Assembly: GCA_023230985.1 (NCBI GenBank)
Contig: JALNWH010000012.1
Span: 1 to 30,301, forward strand
DNA: 30,301 nucleotides
Direction of reading: 5' to 3'
From: Bacillota bacterium
GTDB taxonomy: Bacteria; Bacillota; Clostridia; Lutisporales; Lutisporaceae
A model generated the notes under the pieces. That model was not told the origin of the DNA. It was given only the letters and a program-made list of their open reading frames with translations, and did no database searches. Positions 1-8,168 of this stretch are shown piece by piece; position 1 is the stretch's first letter, and each line of letters begins with the position of its first letter. A program made the position numbers and the translations under genes.

Positions 1-57
1 GGTATAGGGGCACCATGTCAAGCGGAATGTGGAATAAATGCGATTAAGAACAAGTAA
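1..57 (+). CDS. C-terminal tail of a small ferredoxin-like protein (partial)
   Basis: Only the last 18 codons are in the window, ending with TAA at 55-57. The residues GAPCQAECGINAIKNK resemble the end of a bacterial 4Fe-4S ferredoxin, where a CxxxCPxxAI stretch closes a cluster motif. Two oddities are visible: glycine replaces the usual proline after the last cysteine, and the residue three before the first visible cysteine is glycine rather than the expected cluster cysteine. The frame is open to the window edge, so the upstream part cannot be judged. Family assignment is inference from a very short stretch. Confidence 0.45.
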   Translation, partial: GIGAPCQAECGINAIKNK

Positions 58-137
58 TTATGTGTATTTGTATGTTGGGTAATAAGAAAGGCGGGTTTGC
101 CAACTATTACTTGACTGTAACGAAAGATTAGATTTGT

Positions 138-166
138 TTGTAAACATAGTATTGTTTTGTTATAAT
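138..166 (+). promoter_or_regulatory. Sigma-A promoter with extended -10 before asp23
   Basis: TTGTAA (138-143) is followed by 17 bases and TATAAT (161-166). The -10 is preceded by TGT, giving the extended -10 TGTTATAAT. The predicted start of transcription is near 173, about 30 bases before the TTG start of asp23. The stronger-looking TTGACT at 111-116 is too far upstream to pair with this -10. Confidence 0.7.
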
Positions 167-204
167 ACTTATAGAAAAAATGATAGAAAATGGAGGTGCA
201 AAAT

Positions 205-597
205 TTGCAAAACGACAATACTATCAATGAATATGGTAATGTCAGAATATCAGATGATGTTGTTGCAGTTATTGCCGAATTAGCCGCCAAAGAAGTAAAG
301 GGTATAGTTGGAATGAGTGGTGGTATTGCAGATAGCATTACCGAAATACTAGGAAAAAAAAGTCCTTATAAAGGTATTAAAGTTGATGTTGGAGAAAAAG
401 AAACTTCTATTGACTTGTTTGTAATTGTAGAATATGGTGTTAGAATCCCTGATATTGCATGGCAAGTACAGGAAAGTGTTAAAAAATCTGTAGAGACAAT
501 GACAGGCTTAAATGTGATAGAGGTAAATATTCATATACAAGGTGTTAACATAGAAAAGGACATTAAAGAAGAGGATGGAACAATGAAATTTAAATAA
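205..597 (+). CDS. asp23: Asp23/Gls24 family envelope stress protein
   Basis: 130-residue Asp23 (DUF322) protein. The family is linked to alkaline and envelope stress and is often tethered at the membrane in Gram-positives. Diagnostic pieces are NVRISDDVVAVIAELAAKEV near the N-terminus, VGMSGG, and IDLFVIVEYGVRIPDIAWQVQ followed by GLNVIEVNIHIQGV. An ATG at 190 is in frame, but the Shine-Dalgarno GGAGGTG (192-198) lies inside that longer reading. The TTG at 205 sits six bases after the Shine-Dalgarno and is the better start. Asp23 immediately upstream of nusB is the standard clostridial order. A hairpin follows the gene, and nusB may also have its own promoter. Confidence 0.9.
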   Translation: MQNDNTINEYGNVRISDDVVAVIAELAAKEVKGIVGMSGGIADSITEILGKKSPYKGIKVDVGEKETSIDLFVIVEYGVRIPDIAWQVQESVKKSVETMTGLNVIEVNIHIQGVNIEKDIKEEDGTMKFK

Positions 598-609
598 ACG
601 GACTAGTTT

Positions 610-640
610 AACCCTCTGATATTCTCAGAGGGTTGCTTTA
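610..640 (+). terminator. Hairpin terminator after asp23
   Basis: A perfect 10-bp stem (610-619 with 625-634, AACCCTCTGA/TCAGAGGGTT) closes a 5-base loop and is followed by GCTTTA. The stem is strong but the following T tract is short, so this may be a partial terminator or attenuator rather than a full stop. Confidence 0.6.
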
Positions 641-700
641 AATATGTAATGGAATAATACATTTTATTATATTATATAATAAAGCATAGTAGGAGGACTT

Positions 701-1174
701 ATGAGCAGACGTTTAGCAAGAAGAAGCGCTTTTAAAGCATTATTCAGCATATACTATACAAATGAAAATGATATAGATAAGTTTATAAATAAAACTTTAG
801 ATAATGACAGTTTATTTTGGTTAGATGAAAAGAATGACGAAAGAACTCTGTTAAATAAGGTAAGCGAAAACGATAAGAATTTTTATATAGAACTTGTCAA
901 AGGTACAATTGGTAATAGTAACAATATTAACAGTATTATCGAACTTTATTTAAAATCTTGGAAAATGAATAGAATTGCCAAGGTTGATCTTGCAATAATA
1001 CAATTAGCAGTCTTTGAAATACTATATAAAGAGGATATACCTATTAGTGTGTCCATAAATGAAGCTGTTGAATTAGGAAAAGAATTTGGTACTGATGAGT
1101 CCGGGAGTTTTATTAACGGGGTATTAGGTGAAATTGCGAGAAACCACAAAGCTAATTCAAAGGATAATATTTGA
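701..1174 (+). CDS. nusB: Transcription antitermination factor NusB
   Basis: 157 residues, slightly long for NusB because of a polar insert around residues 25-50. NusB binds boxA RNA together with NusE (ribosomal protein S10) and supports rRNA antitermination. The N-terminal SRRLARRSAFKALFSIYY, the WKMNRIAKVDLAIIQLAVFE helix and the C-terminal SVSINEAVELGKEFG and SGSFINGVLG stretches are family signatures. The start is fixed by AGGAGG at 691-696. TATAAT at 675-680 upstream may serve as its own -10, but no good -35 is seen. It lies between asp23 and xseA as in most clostridia. Confidence 0.95.
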   Translation: MSRRLARRSAFKALFSIYYTNENDIDKFINKTLDNDSLFWLDEKNDERTLLNKVSENDKNFYIELVKGTIGNSNNINSIIELYLKSWKMNRIAKVDLAIIQLAVFEILYKEDIPISVSINEAVELGKEFGTDESGSFINGVLGEIARNHKANSKDNI

Positions 1175-1229
1175 AATACGGTATTTCTTTATTTGGACAT
1201 GCTAAAATTCCAGGCTTTTAGGAGGTAAA

Positions 1230-2453
1230 ATGGATAAAGCTAGAATATTTACAGTATCTGAAGCTAATGCATATATTAAACAACTTATAGAAAAAGATTT
1301 ATTTTTATCCGGTATCTATGTAAATGGAGAAATTTCCAATCTAAAAATACACACTTCAGGCCATATGTATTTCACACTCAAAGATAAACACTCAAGTATC
1401 AGGTGTGTTATGTTTAAAAGTAGGTTTTCAAAAATTAAATTTAAACCGGAAGAAGGTTTAGGTGTTGTTGTAAGAGGTTATTTTTCCATATACGAAAGAA
1501 GCGGCCAATATCAATTATATGCGGAAAGTATTATACCGGAAGGAACCGGAGTTTTATATAAGGCTTTTGAACAATTAAAAGAACGTTTGCAAATGGAAGG
1601 GTTATTTGACAATAGTAAAAAGATGCCATTGCCTTTTTACCCTAAAAGCATTGCAATAGTTACTTCACCCACCGGAGCAGCAGTAAAAGACATAATATCA
1701 ATAATAAAAAGACGTAATCCAAGTATTAATATAGGAATATATCCTGTTCTTGTACAAGGTGAGAATGCCCCCAAAGAAATTGCTGAAGGTATAAACCATA
1801 TAAATAACATAGGCGGTTATGATGCGATTATCGTTGGAAGAGGCGGTGGTTCAATAGAGGAATTATGGGCTTTTAATGAAGAAATAGTGGCAAGGGCTAT
1901 TTATAATTCTTGTATTCCTGTAATATCTGCCGTGGGTCATGAAACGGACTTTACCATAGCCGATTTTGTTGCTGATGTTAGAGCAGCTACTCCTTCTGCG
2001 GCTGCAGAGTTGATTGCTCCGGAAAAACAACAGCTTAAATCCTATCTTGATAAGATTGATAGTCAAATGAATTTAAATATTATATCTATATTAAGGGATA
2101 AAAAAACAAAGCTTGAAACTTTATCCGAAAGTCGATATTTTAGAAGTATTGAAACCAAAGTTATTAACTTTAGACAAACTATAGAAACTTTAAAGGATAA
2201 ATTAAACTATAATATAGAAAAATATACTAAGAGAAATAATGAAAACCTTAAGCTATATATAGGAAAATTGGGCATTTTGAACCCTGAGTCATATTTATTA
2301 CGAGGATATGCATATGTAAAAAAAGAAAAAAAGAACTTTCTTGTAACTTCTATAGAACAAATAGAAATCGGTGATAATATCAAAGTTTTTTTTAAAGATG
2401 GTAATGTAATAGCACAGATTAGATTAAAAAACAAAGGAGTCAAAAATGAATAA
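1230..2453 (+). CDS. xseA: Exodeoxyribonuclease VII large subunit
   Basis: 407 residues, the normal size. The large subunit of exonuclease VII degrades single-stranded DNA to oligonucleotides together with the small subunit XseB. An N-terminal OB fold (residues about 5-100, including VNGEISNLKIHTSGHMYFTL) is followed by the catalytic region with IAIVTSPTGAAVKDI, GRGGGSIEELWAFN and ISAVGHETDFTIADFVADVR, then a long helical region. The Shine-Dalgarno GGAGGT (1221-1226) is only three bases from the ATG, which is close, but no better start fits the family N-terminus. The last eight bases overlap xseB, indicating translational coupling of the two subunits. Confidence 0.97.
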   Translation: MDKARIFTVSEANAYIKQLIEKDLFLSGIYVNGEISNLKIHTSGHMYFTLKDKHSSIRCVMFKSRFSKIKFKPEEGLGVVVRGYFSIYERSGQYQLYAESIIPEGTGVLYKAFEQLKERLQMEGLFDNSKKMPLPFYPKSIAIVTSPTGAAVKDIISIIKRRNPSINIGIYPVLVQGENAPKEIAEGINHINNIGGYDAIIVGRGGGSIEELWAFNEEIVARAIYNSCIPVISAVGHETDFTIADFVADVRAATPSAAAELIAPEKQQLKSYLDKIDSQMNLNIISILRDKKTKLETLSESRYFRSIETKVINFRQTIETLKDKLNYNIEKYTKRNNENLKLYIGKLGILNPESYLLRGYAYVKKEKKNFLVTSIEQIEIGDNIKVFFKDGNVIAQIRLKNKGVKNE

Positions 2454-2679
2454 AAAATTAAGTTTTGAAAAAGCAATGGAGGAATTGGAAGGAATAGTTA
2501 ACAGTTTGGAAAAGGGTAATTTAACTCTTGAGGAAGCATTGGAAGCATATCAAAACGGTGTAGTCTTATCCCAACACTGTGCTAAGATATTGGAAGAAGC
2601 AGAAGGTAAAATAGCCATGATAATGAAAGAAGATAGTTCTAATGATGAGATTAACCCGATAGAAAGGCTCAAGGAGTAA
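2446..2679 (+). CDS. xseB: Exodeoxyribonuclease VII small subunit
   Basis: 77 residues, typical for XseB, which packs as helices around XseA to form active exonuclease VII. The sequence LSFEKAMEELEGIVNSLEKG followed by LTLEEALEAYQNGVVLSQHC is the family signature. The start ATG overlaps the end of xseA by eight bases, and the ispA start lies two bases after its stop, so xseA-xseB-ispA are almost certainly co-translated from one message. Confidence 0.95.
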   Translation: MNKKLSFEKAMEELEGIVNSLEKGNLTLEEALEAYQNGVVLSQHCAKILEEAEGKIAMIMKEDSSNDEINPIERLKE

Positions 2680-2681
2680 AT

Positions 2682-3563
2682 ATGAATCTACATAAGTACC
2701 TAAATGAGAAAAAAAATATAATAGAAGATGCTTTAAAAAAAATAATATATAGCAATACGGATACCCCCAAAATTTATGAATCTATGAATTATAGCTTATT
2801 TGCCGGTGGAAAAAGATTGAGACCGATTATAACTATTATGGCATGTGAACTTTTTGACGGGAATATCAATGAGGTTATACCCTTTGCATGTTGTTTGGAA
2901 CTAATCCATACTTATTCTTTAATACATGATGATTTACCTGCTATGGATAATGATGACTTTAGAAGGGGTAAGCTAACAAATCATAAAATCTTTGGTGATG
3001 GATTTGCAATTCTGGCCGGAGATGCTTTACTAAATAAATCATACGAAATTTTATTTAGTTTAATTCATAATAGTGATAATAAGGAATATAAAAAAGCTGC
3101 TTTTAAAATAAGCGAAGCCTCCGGTGTTCTCGGCATGATAGGTGGTCAAGCATTGGACTTGTTTTATGAAAATAAAGAGATACCAATTGATAAGCTTATT
3201 GAAATGCACGATAAAAAAACAGGCGCCCTTATAAAAGCTTCTTTAGAGACAGGGGCAATTATAGCAAAAGCAGACGAAAAAGATATAAAACTAATGGGAG
3301 ATTTCGGTCACCTTATAGGCAGAGCTTTTCAAATAATGGATGATGTATTAGATGAAAAGGGAACCCTGAAAAAGCTAGGTAAAAATATAGGAAGAGATTC
3401 AATAAATAAAAAAGCGACATATGTAAAACATTTTGGTTTGGAGCAATCAGAAAAAAATGCATTTGATTTGATTTTTGAAGCAAAGAAATTAATTAGGGTT
3501 TATGGCAACAAATCAAAGTTACTAGCTGATTTAGCCGAATACATTGTAAAGCGAGATTCATAA
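2682..3563 (+). CDS. ispA: Polyprenyl (farnesyl/geranyl) diphosphate synthase
   Basis: 293 residues. Trans-prenyltransferase that condenses isopentenyl diphosphate with allylic diphosphates to make geranyl and farnesyl diphosphate for undecaprenyl and quinone-type lipids. Both aspartate-rich metal-binding motifs are present: DDLPAMDND at residues 83-91 with the adjoining FRRG, and DDVLD at 220-224 after FQIM. The diphosphate-binding GGKRLRP (42-48) and GGQALD are also intact. The exact product length cannot be read from sequence. It follows xseB by two bases and shares the isoprenoid theme with dxs downstream, as in many Firmicutes. Confidence 0.93.
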   Translation: MNLHKYLNEKKNIIEDALKKIIYSNTDTPKIYESMNYSLFAGGKRLRPIITIMACELFDGNINEVIPFACCLELIHTYSLIHDDLPAMDNDDFRRGKLTNHKIFGDGFAILAGDALLNKSYEILFSLIHNSDNKEYKKAAFKISEASGVLGMIGGQALDLFYENKEIPIDKLIEMHDKKTGALIKASLETGAIIAKADEKDIKLMGDFGHLIGRAFQIMDDVLDEKGTLKKLGKNIGRDSINKKATYVKHFGLEQSEKNAFDLIFEAKKLIRVYGNKSKLLADLAEYIVKRDS

Positions 3564-3578
3564 TAAAGGGGGATTATA

Positions 3579-4022
3579 ATGACTTTTTTTTCTAGAATGT
3601 TTCAAAATAAAGTCCTTGTATCTTGTTTAGTAGCATGGGCTATTGCACAAACTATAAAAATAGCCTTATCTTTATATAAAGATAAAAAACTAGATCTGAC
3701 ACGCTTCGTTGGTTCCGGAGGGATGCCCAGTTCGCACACTTCCTTCGTTATGTCTTTAGCTACATCTGTTGGTAAAATTAATGGATGGGAATCACCCAGT
3801 TTTGCTATTTCTTTAGTTTTAGCTTTTATTGTAATGTATGACGCTGCGGGTGTTAGAAGGGCTGCAGGAAATCAAGCAAAAATTTTAAATATTATAATTA
3901 ATGACTTAGCCCAACACAGGCCTCTGGGCGAAGAAAAGCTAAAAGAATTATTGGGGCATACTCCTAAAGAAGTATTAGCAGGAGCATTATTAGGCATAAT
4001 TGTCGCAAATATTCTTACATAA
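3579..4022 (+). CDS. Divergent PAP2 (DUF212) membrane protein, YuiD-like
   Basis: 147-residue integral membrane protein of the divergent PAP2/DUF212 family. Conserved blocks are GSGGMPSSHTSFVMSLAT (about residues 46-63), YDAAGVRRAAGNQA (about 88-101) and LGHTPKEVLAGALLGI near the C-terminus, with hydrophobic segments around and between them. The SSH and R/H residues recall acid phosphatases of the PAP2 superfamily, so lipid-phosphate hydrolysis is plausible but not established. Sitting between ispA and dxs, it could act on a prenyl or lipid phosphate. That is inference from position. Confidence 0.88.
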   Translation: MTFFSRMFQNKVLVSCLVAWAIAQTIKIALSLYKDKKLDLTRFVGSGGMPSSHTSFVMSLATSVGKINGWESPSFAISLVLAFIVMYDAAGVRRAAGNQAKILNIIINDLAQHRPLGEEKLKELLGHTPKEVLAGALLGIIVANILT

Positions 4023-4035
4023 AGGCGGTTTGACT

Positions 4036-5922
4036 ATGTATAAAATACTTAATGATATAAATTCACCAAAAGATTTAAAGGATTTAAATTATAAAGAACT
4101 TTATGCGTTGAGCAGTGAAATAAGAGATTATATTATTGAAATTGTTTCAGAAAATGGTGGACATTTGTCTTCTAATCTAGGTACTGTTGAATTAACAATT
4201 GCTTTGCATCGTGTTTTCGATTCACCTAGAGATAAAATAATTTGGGATGTTGGCCATCAGTGTTATACTCATAAAATAATCACCCAACGTAAAGAAAGCT
4301 TTAAGAGTATCAGAAAATTTAAAGGTATAAGCGGTTTTCCAAAAAAAATAGAGAGTGAACACGATATCTTTAATACAGGTCACAGCAGTACCTCAATTTC
4401 AGCAGCTTTAGGATTAGCCAAAGCAAGAGATTTAAAAAATGAAGACTATTCTGTAGTAGCTGTAATTGGGGATGGCTCGATAGGCTCAGGTATTGCCTTA
4501 GAAGCTTTAAATAATGCTGCTGAACTGAAAACAAATCTAATAATTGTATTAAATGATAATAAAATGTCTATTTCAAAAAATGTGGGAAGTATAAGCAGTT
4601 ATTTAGGAAGATTAAGGACAGGAAGATTTTATTTTAAGGTTAAGCATGATTTAGAATGCATTTTGAATAAGATCCCCCTTCTGGGCAAAGGGTTATATAA
4701 AGCTGCATCTAAATTTAGGGATTGGTTTAAATACCTTATTGTTAAGGGTATTATGTTTGAAGAATTAGGATTTAAATACCTCGGCCCTATTGATGGCCAT
4801 AATATTGAATCTATAGAAAAAATACTGGAAAGTGCAAAGCTATATAAAAAGCATCCGGTAATTATACATGTAGTTACAAGAAAAGGTAATGGTTTCTCGG
4901 TAGCGGAAGAAAAACCTGACAAATATCATGGGGTTGGACCTTTTTATATAGAAACGGGTGAAGAGAAGTCCAATAATAACCACAACACATATTCGTCTAT
5001 TTTTGGCAATAAATTAATAGAACTGGCAGAGAACAATGAAAAAATTCTGGCTATTACAGCAGCAATGTTAGATGGCACAGAGCTGAAAAAATTTGCTGAA
5101 AAGTACAAATCCAGATTTTTTGATGTGGGTATAGCTGAACAACATGCCGTTACATTTTGTGCCGGGTTGGCAGCGGGTGGATTTAGGCCTGTATTCGCAG
5201 TTTATTCAACTTTTTTACAAAGGGCTTATGATCAGGTTTTGCATGATGTTTGCCTACAAAACTTACCCGTTGTATTTTCAATTGATAGAGCCGGTATAGT
5301 AGGCAGCGATGGGGAAACTCATCAAGGATTATTTGATATATCTTATCTTCGGAGTATGCCGAATATGGTTATAATGAGCCCAAAATCAGGAGTAGAACTT
5401 GAAAATATGCTGGAATTAGCCTTTACTCTAGATACCCCTGTTGCAATAAGATATCCTAGAGGAGAGGCAGCTGTATTTGCAACAAACGAGAAAACTGTAT
5501 ATTTGGGCAAAGGAGAATTATTAACTGAAGGTAGAGATGCTATCATTATTGCAGAAGGAACTATGGTAAAAGCCGCAACTGTAGTTTATGATTTGCTAAA
5601 AGAAAAAGGATATGATTTGACTATCGCAAATGCAAGATTTCTAAAACCTTTAGATGAAGAACTTTTAGATTATTTATTCAATTTAAATATTCCTATATAT
5701 ACAGTTGAAGATAATGTTTTATATGGCGGGTTTGGTAGTTCTGTATTAGAGTATTATTCTTTAAAAAACAGAAATGCCAATATCAAAATATTTGCACACA
5801 AAAATGGTATTTTGGAACATGGCGATAAGCAAAACCTTTTGAAGTTGGCAGGAATTGATAGTAATACAATTGCAGATTATATATACAGAGATTTATCGGG
5901 GGAAGCTTATGAAAAAAAATAA
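4036..5922 (+). CDS. dxs: 1-deoxy-D-xylulose-5-phosphate synthase
   Basis: 628 residues. Thiamine-diphosphate enzyme joining pyruvate and glyceraldehyde 3-phosphate, the first step of the MEP isoprenoid pathway. Seen are GGHLSSNLGTVELT (41-54), DVGHQCYTHKI, GHSSTSISAALG, the ThDP motif GDGSIGSG (145-152) ending in NDNKMSIS (173-180), YLGPIDGHN, and the transketolase pyrimidine-binding part with DVGIAEQHAVTFCAGLA and DRAGIVGSDGETHQG. An in-frame TTG at 4000 would add 12 residues but overlaps the previous gene. The ATG at 4036 has AAAGGCGG seven bases upstream. The 3' end overlaps tlyA by 14 bases. Confidence 0.97.
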   Translation: MYKILNDINSPKDLKDLNYKELYALSSEIRDYIIEIVSENGGHLSSNLGTVELTIALHRVFDSPRDKIIWDVGHQCYTHKIITQRKESFKSIRKFKGISGFPKKIESEHDIFNTGHSSTSISAALGLAKARDLKNEDYSVVAVIGDGSIGSGIALEALNNAAELKTNLIIVLNDNKMSISKNVGSISSYLGRLRTGRFYFKVKHDLECILNKIPLLGKGLYKAASKFRDWFKYLIVKGIMFEELGFKYLGPIDGHNIESIEKILESAKLYKKHPVIIHVVTRKGNGFSVAEEKPDKYHGVGPFYIETGEEKSNNNHNTYSSIFGNKLIELAENNEKILAITAAMLDGTELKKFAEKYKSRFFDVGIAEQHAVTFCAGLAAGGFRPVFAVYSTFLQRAYDQVLHDVCLQNLPVVFSIDRAGIVGSDGETHQGLFDISYLRSMPNMVIMSPKSGVELENMLELAFTLDTPVAIRYPRGEAAVFATNEKTVYLGKGELLTEGRDAIIIAEGTMVKAATVVYDLLKEKGYDLTIANARFLKPLDEELLDYLFNLNIPIYTVEDNVLYGGFGSSVLEYYSLKNRNANIKIFAHKNGILEHGDKQNLLKLAGIDSNTIADYIYRDLSGEAYEKK

Positions 5923-6724
5923 AGTAAGGCTGGATGTTCTATTATTTAATAAAGGACTAGCTGAAAGTCGGGCAAAAGCCAAATCTTTAATTATGTCAGG
6001 TATTGTTTATGTGGATAATCAAATCATTGATAAGGCGGGTACAATGATAACGGAGGATTCAAATGTAGAAATAAAAAATAATAAACTTATATATGTAAGC
6101 AGAGGTGGTTTAAAACTTGCAAAAGCACTTGAATATTTTAGAATTGATGTGAAAAATAAAATAGCAGCAGACATTGGAGCATCAACAGGTGGATTTACTG
6201 ATTGTTTATTGCAAAATGGCGTTTCTAAAATATATTCTATAGATGTGGGTTATGGACAATTTGCATGGAAATTAAGAAATGATAGTAGGGTAATACTTTT
6301 TGAAAAAACTAATATAAGATATGTTACACCGGATATGTTCCGGGATAAAATTGATTTTGCCGCAATTGATGTATCCTTTATTTCTTTAACAAAGGTTTTG
6401 CCGTCTGTAATAGAACTACTTGCAGATAACGGTGAGATAGTTTGCCTTATAAAGCCGCAATTTGAAGCAGGGAAGGATAAGGTAGGTAAAAAAGGAGTCA
6501 TAAAAGATCCTGAAGTTCATAAAGAAGTAATTATGCTTCTAGCTAAGTTTATACGAGAAAAACTTAATTTGGCAATAAAGAATCTAACCTATTCTCCAAT
6601 CAAAGGACCTGAGGGAAACATAGAATATTTAATTCATATAGTTAAAGACAGTTCTTTTGAAAAAATTATTGATTTAGATAAATTAATTGATAATATAGTA
6701 AAAGAAGCACATTTATACAATTAA
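5909..6724 (+). CDS. tlyA: TlyA family rRNA 2'-O-methyltransferase
   Basis: 271 residues. An N-terminal S4 RNA-binding domain (RLDVLLFNKGLAESRAKAKS, about residues 7-60) is fused to an FtsJ-like SAM methyltransferase with motif I DIGASTGGFTD (about 87-97), IDVGYGQFAWKLR and IAAIDVSF-type motif (AAIDVSFISL). The family includes mycobacterial TlyA, which methylates ribose in 16S and 23S rRNA, and Bacillus YqxC. The preferred start is the ATG at 5909 after the purine-rich GGGGGAAG, overlapping dxs by 14 bases. A longer frame from 5855 would extend into dxs without family support. Location between dxs and nadK/argR/recN is the usual Firmicutes order. Confidence 0.93.
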   Translation: MKKNKVRLDVLLFNKGLAESRAKAKSLIMSGIVYVDNQIIDKAGTMITEDSNVEIKNNKLIYVSRGGLKLAKALEYFRIDVKNKIAADIGASTGGFTDCLLQNGVSKIYSIDVGYGQFAWKLRNDSRVILFEKTNIRYVTPDMFRDKIDFAAIDVSFISLTKVLPSVIELLADNGEIVCLIKPQFEAGKDKVGKKGVIKDPEVHKEVIMLLAKFIREKLNLAIKNLTYSPIKGPEGNIEYLIHIVKDSSFEKIIDLDKLIDNIVKEAHLYN

Positions 6725-6744
6725 AAAATATTTATTAAAATATG

Positions 6745-6758
6745 TGGATAAATTTACA
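6745..6758 (+). promoter_or_regulatory. Candidate ARG box (ArgR operator) before nadK-argR-recN
   Basis: TGGATAAATTTACA matches the ArgR/AhrC operator half-site consensus TGNATWWWWATNCA at all but one informative position (T instead of A at position 10). It overlaps a possible -35 (TGGATA, 6745-6750) that sits 17 bases before TAGAAT (6768-6773). A site here would allow argR, two genes downstream, to control its own operon. Prediction only. Confidence 0.35.
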
Positions 6759-6823
6759 TGTATATTATAGAATTATAACAGCAGGTATAAGATTAAAAAA
6801 TAACCGAAAGGTGCTACAAATTG

Positions 6824-7693
6824 ATGAAAATTGGAATAATACCAAATTTAGAAAAAGATATTAACTTGGAATTAACTAAAAATATTACAAAATGGTTCAT
6901 AGAAAAAAACGTAGATGTTTTACTTAACTATGGAACTGCTTCAAAACTGGGTAAATCTGAATTAGCATTTAAAAGTGATGATATTTTCTCAGAGTCGGAT
7001 ATAATTATCGTTCTTGGCGGAGATGGGACTTTGCTTAACATTGCACGGCAATCCGCCCCCTATAATGTGCCCTTATTTGGAGTTAACCTTGGCTATCTAG
7101 GATTTTTAACAGAAGTTGAGGAGAATAATTTGTACCCCGCTCTAGAAGATTTAATTTCCGGCGAATATGAAATAGAAAAAAGAATGATGTTAGTAGCTAC
7201 TGTTGAAAAAGACGGTATTGAATTAGAAAAATCTATAGCTTTAAATGATGTTGGAATTACAAAAGGCCCCTTTTCAAGAATTATTAGCTTAGGTATTTAT
7301 ATTAATGACAGCTTTGTTGATTTGTATTCTGCAGATGGTGTTATTGTTTCAAGCCCCACAGGCTCAACAGCTTATTCATTATCAGCAGGCGGCCCTATTG
7401 TAAGCCCGGACTTGGAAGTATTGATTATTACGCCGATATGCCCCCATATTCTTCATTCCAGACCTTTGGTTATATCAAATAAAGATATAGTACAAATAGA
7501 AGTATGTATGAATGATACCGAAGTAATGCTAACCTTAGATGGGCAACAAGGTTATAAAGTCAAATCCGGCGATATTGTTACTGTTGGGCAATCAAAATAC
7601 TATACTAGCTTAATTAAGCTTAAAAATAGAGATTTTTTTCAGGTCTTAAGACAAAAAATGTCTGAAAGGTGGTCCTTTAATAGAAAAAATTAA
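6824..7693 (+). CDS. nadK: NAD kinase
   Basis: 289 residues from ATG 6824. ATP-dependent phosphorylation of NAD to NADP. The GGDGT motif is at residues 65-69, followed by FGVNLGYLGFLTEVE, the ND pair in ALNDVGITKG (the family usually has NE), DGVIVSSPTGSTAYSLSAGG and ITPICPH. A TTG codon immediately upstream (6821) gives one extra residue and better spacing to AAAGGTG (6807-6813), so either may be used. The 99-base gap from tlyA holds a candidate promoter and ARG box, making nadK the probable first gene of a nadK-argR-recN unit. Confidence 0.95.
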   Translation: MKIGIIPNLEKDINLELTKNITKWFIEKNVDVLLNYGTASKLGKSELAFKSDDIFSESDIIIVLGGDGTLLNIARQSAPYNVPLFGVNLGYLGFLTEVEENNLYPALEDLISGEYEIEKRMMLVATVEKDGIELEKSIALNDVGITKGPFSRIISLGIYINDSFVDLYSADGVIVSSPTGSTAYSLSAGGPIVSPDLEVLIITPICPHILHSRPLVISNKDIVQIEVCMNDTEVMLTLDGQQGYKVKSGDIVTVGQSKYYTSLIKLKNRDFFQVLRQKMSERWSFNRKN

Positions 7694-7709
7694 TATGGAG
7701 GGGAGTCTA

Positions 7710-8159
7710 TTGAAAATATCGCGTCATTCTAAAATACTTGAGATAATAGAGAATAATTCTATTGAAACTCAGGAGGAATTAGCGGAACAACTTAAAAAAA
7801 GCGGAATTAATGTAACTCAAGCTACCGTATCACGTGATATTAAAGAGTTAAGGCTTATTAAGGTTTTGGCGGAAAACGGAAGATATAAATATGCAGCAAT
7901 GAAAGAGCAAAACACAATGTTAACAGAAAGATTAATAAAAACCTTTACTCAAACAGTTTTGAGTATTGACTATTCAAATAATATTATTGTTATAAAAACA
8001 TTTCCCGGTGCCGCTAATGCGGCGGGCGAAGCTATAGATGCTTTTGACTTAAAAGAGATAGTCGGTTCTGTTGCCGGTGATAATACTATTTTTATACTTG
8101 TTAGGAATGAAGAAAATGTTCATATATTAATGGAGAAATTTAGAAAACTAATGAAATAG
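7710..8159 (+). CDS. argR: Arginine repressor ArgR/AhrC
   Basis: 149 residues from the TTG at 7710. Hexameric regulator that represses arginine biosynthesis and activates catabolism when arginine is bound. The N-terminal winged helix has RHSKILEIIENNSIETQEEL and the recognition stretch VTQATVSRDIKELRLIKV. The C-terminal arginine-binding domain has PGAANAAGEAID and GSVAGDNTIFIL. An ATG at 7695 is in frame, but GGAGG (7697-7701) lies within that extension and is correctly placed (8 bases) for the TTG. The resulting length equals that remembered for B. subtilis AhrC. It sits between nadK and recN. Confidence 0.95.
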   Translation: MKISRHSKILEIIENNSIETQEELAEQLKKSGINVTQATVSRDIKELRLIKVLAENGRYKYAAMKEQNTMLTERLIKTFTQTVLSIDYSNNIIVIKTFPGAANAAGEAIDAFDLKEIVGSVAGDNTIFILVRNEENVHILMEKFRKLMK

Positions 8160-8168
8160 GTGAACTTA

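Noticed and set aside
79..110. Imperfect hairpin (GTAATA/TATTAC with inner GGC/GCC) after the ferredoxin-like tail
   Set aside because: The stems are short and interrupted by unequal bulges, and no T run follows, so I do not call it a terminator.
111..116. TTGACT as a -35 box for asp23
   Set aside because: No -10 lies 16-18 bases downstream. The TATAAT at 161 is 44 bases away and pairs better with TTGTAA at 138.
190..204. ATG at 190 as the start of asp23
   Set aside because: The Shine-Dalgarno GGAGGTG lies within the first codons of that reading and is correctly spaced for TTG 205.
4000..4035. TTG at 4000 as the start of dxs
   Set aside because: It overlaps the preceding gene, lacks a ribosome site and adds residues not found in DXS. 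ATG 4036 has AAAGGCGG at good spacing.
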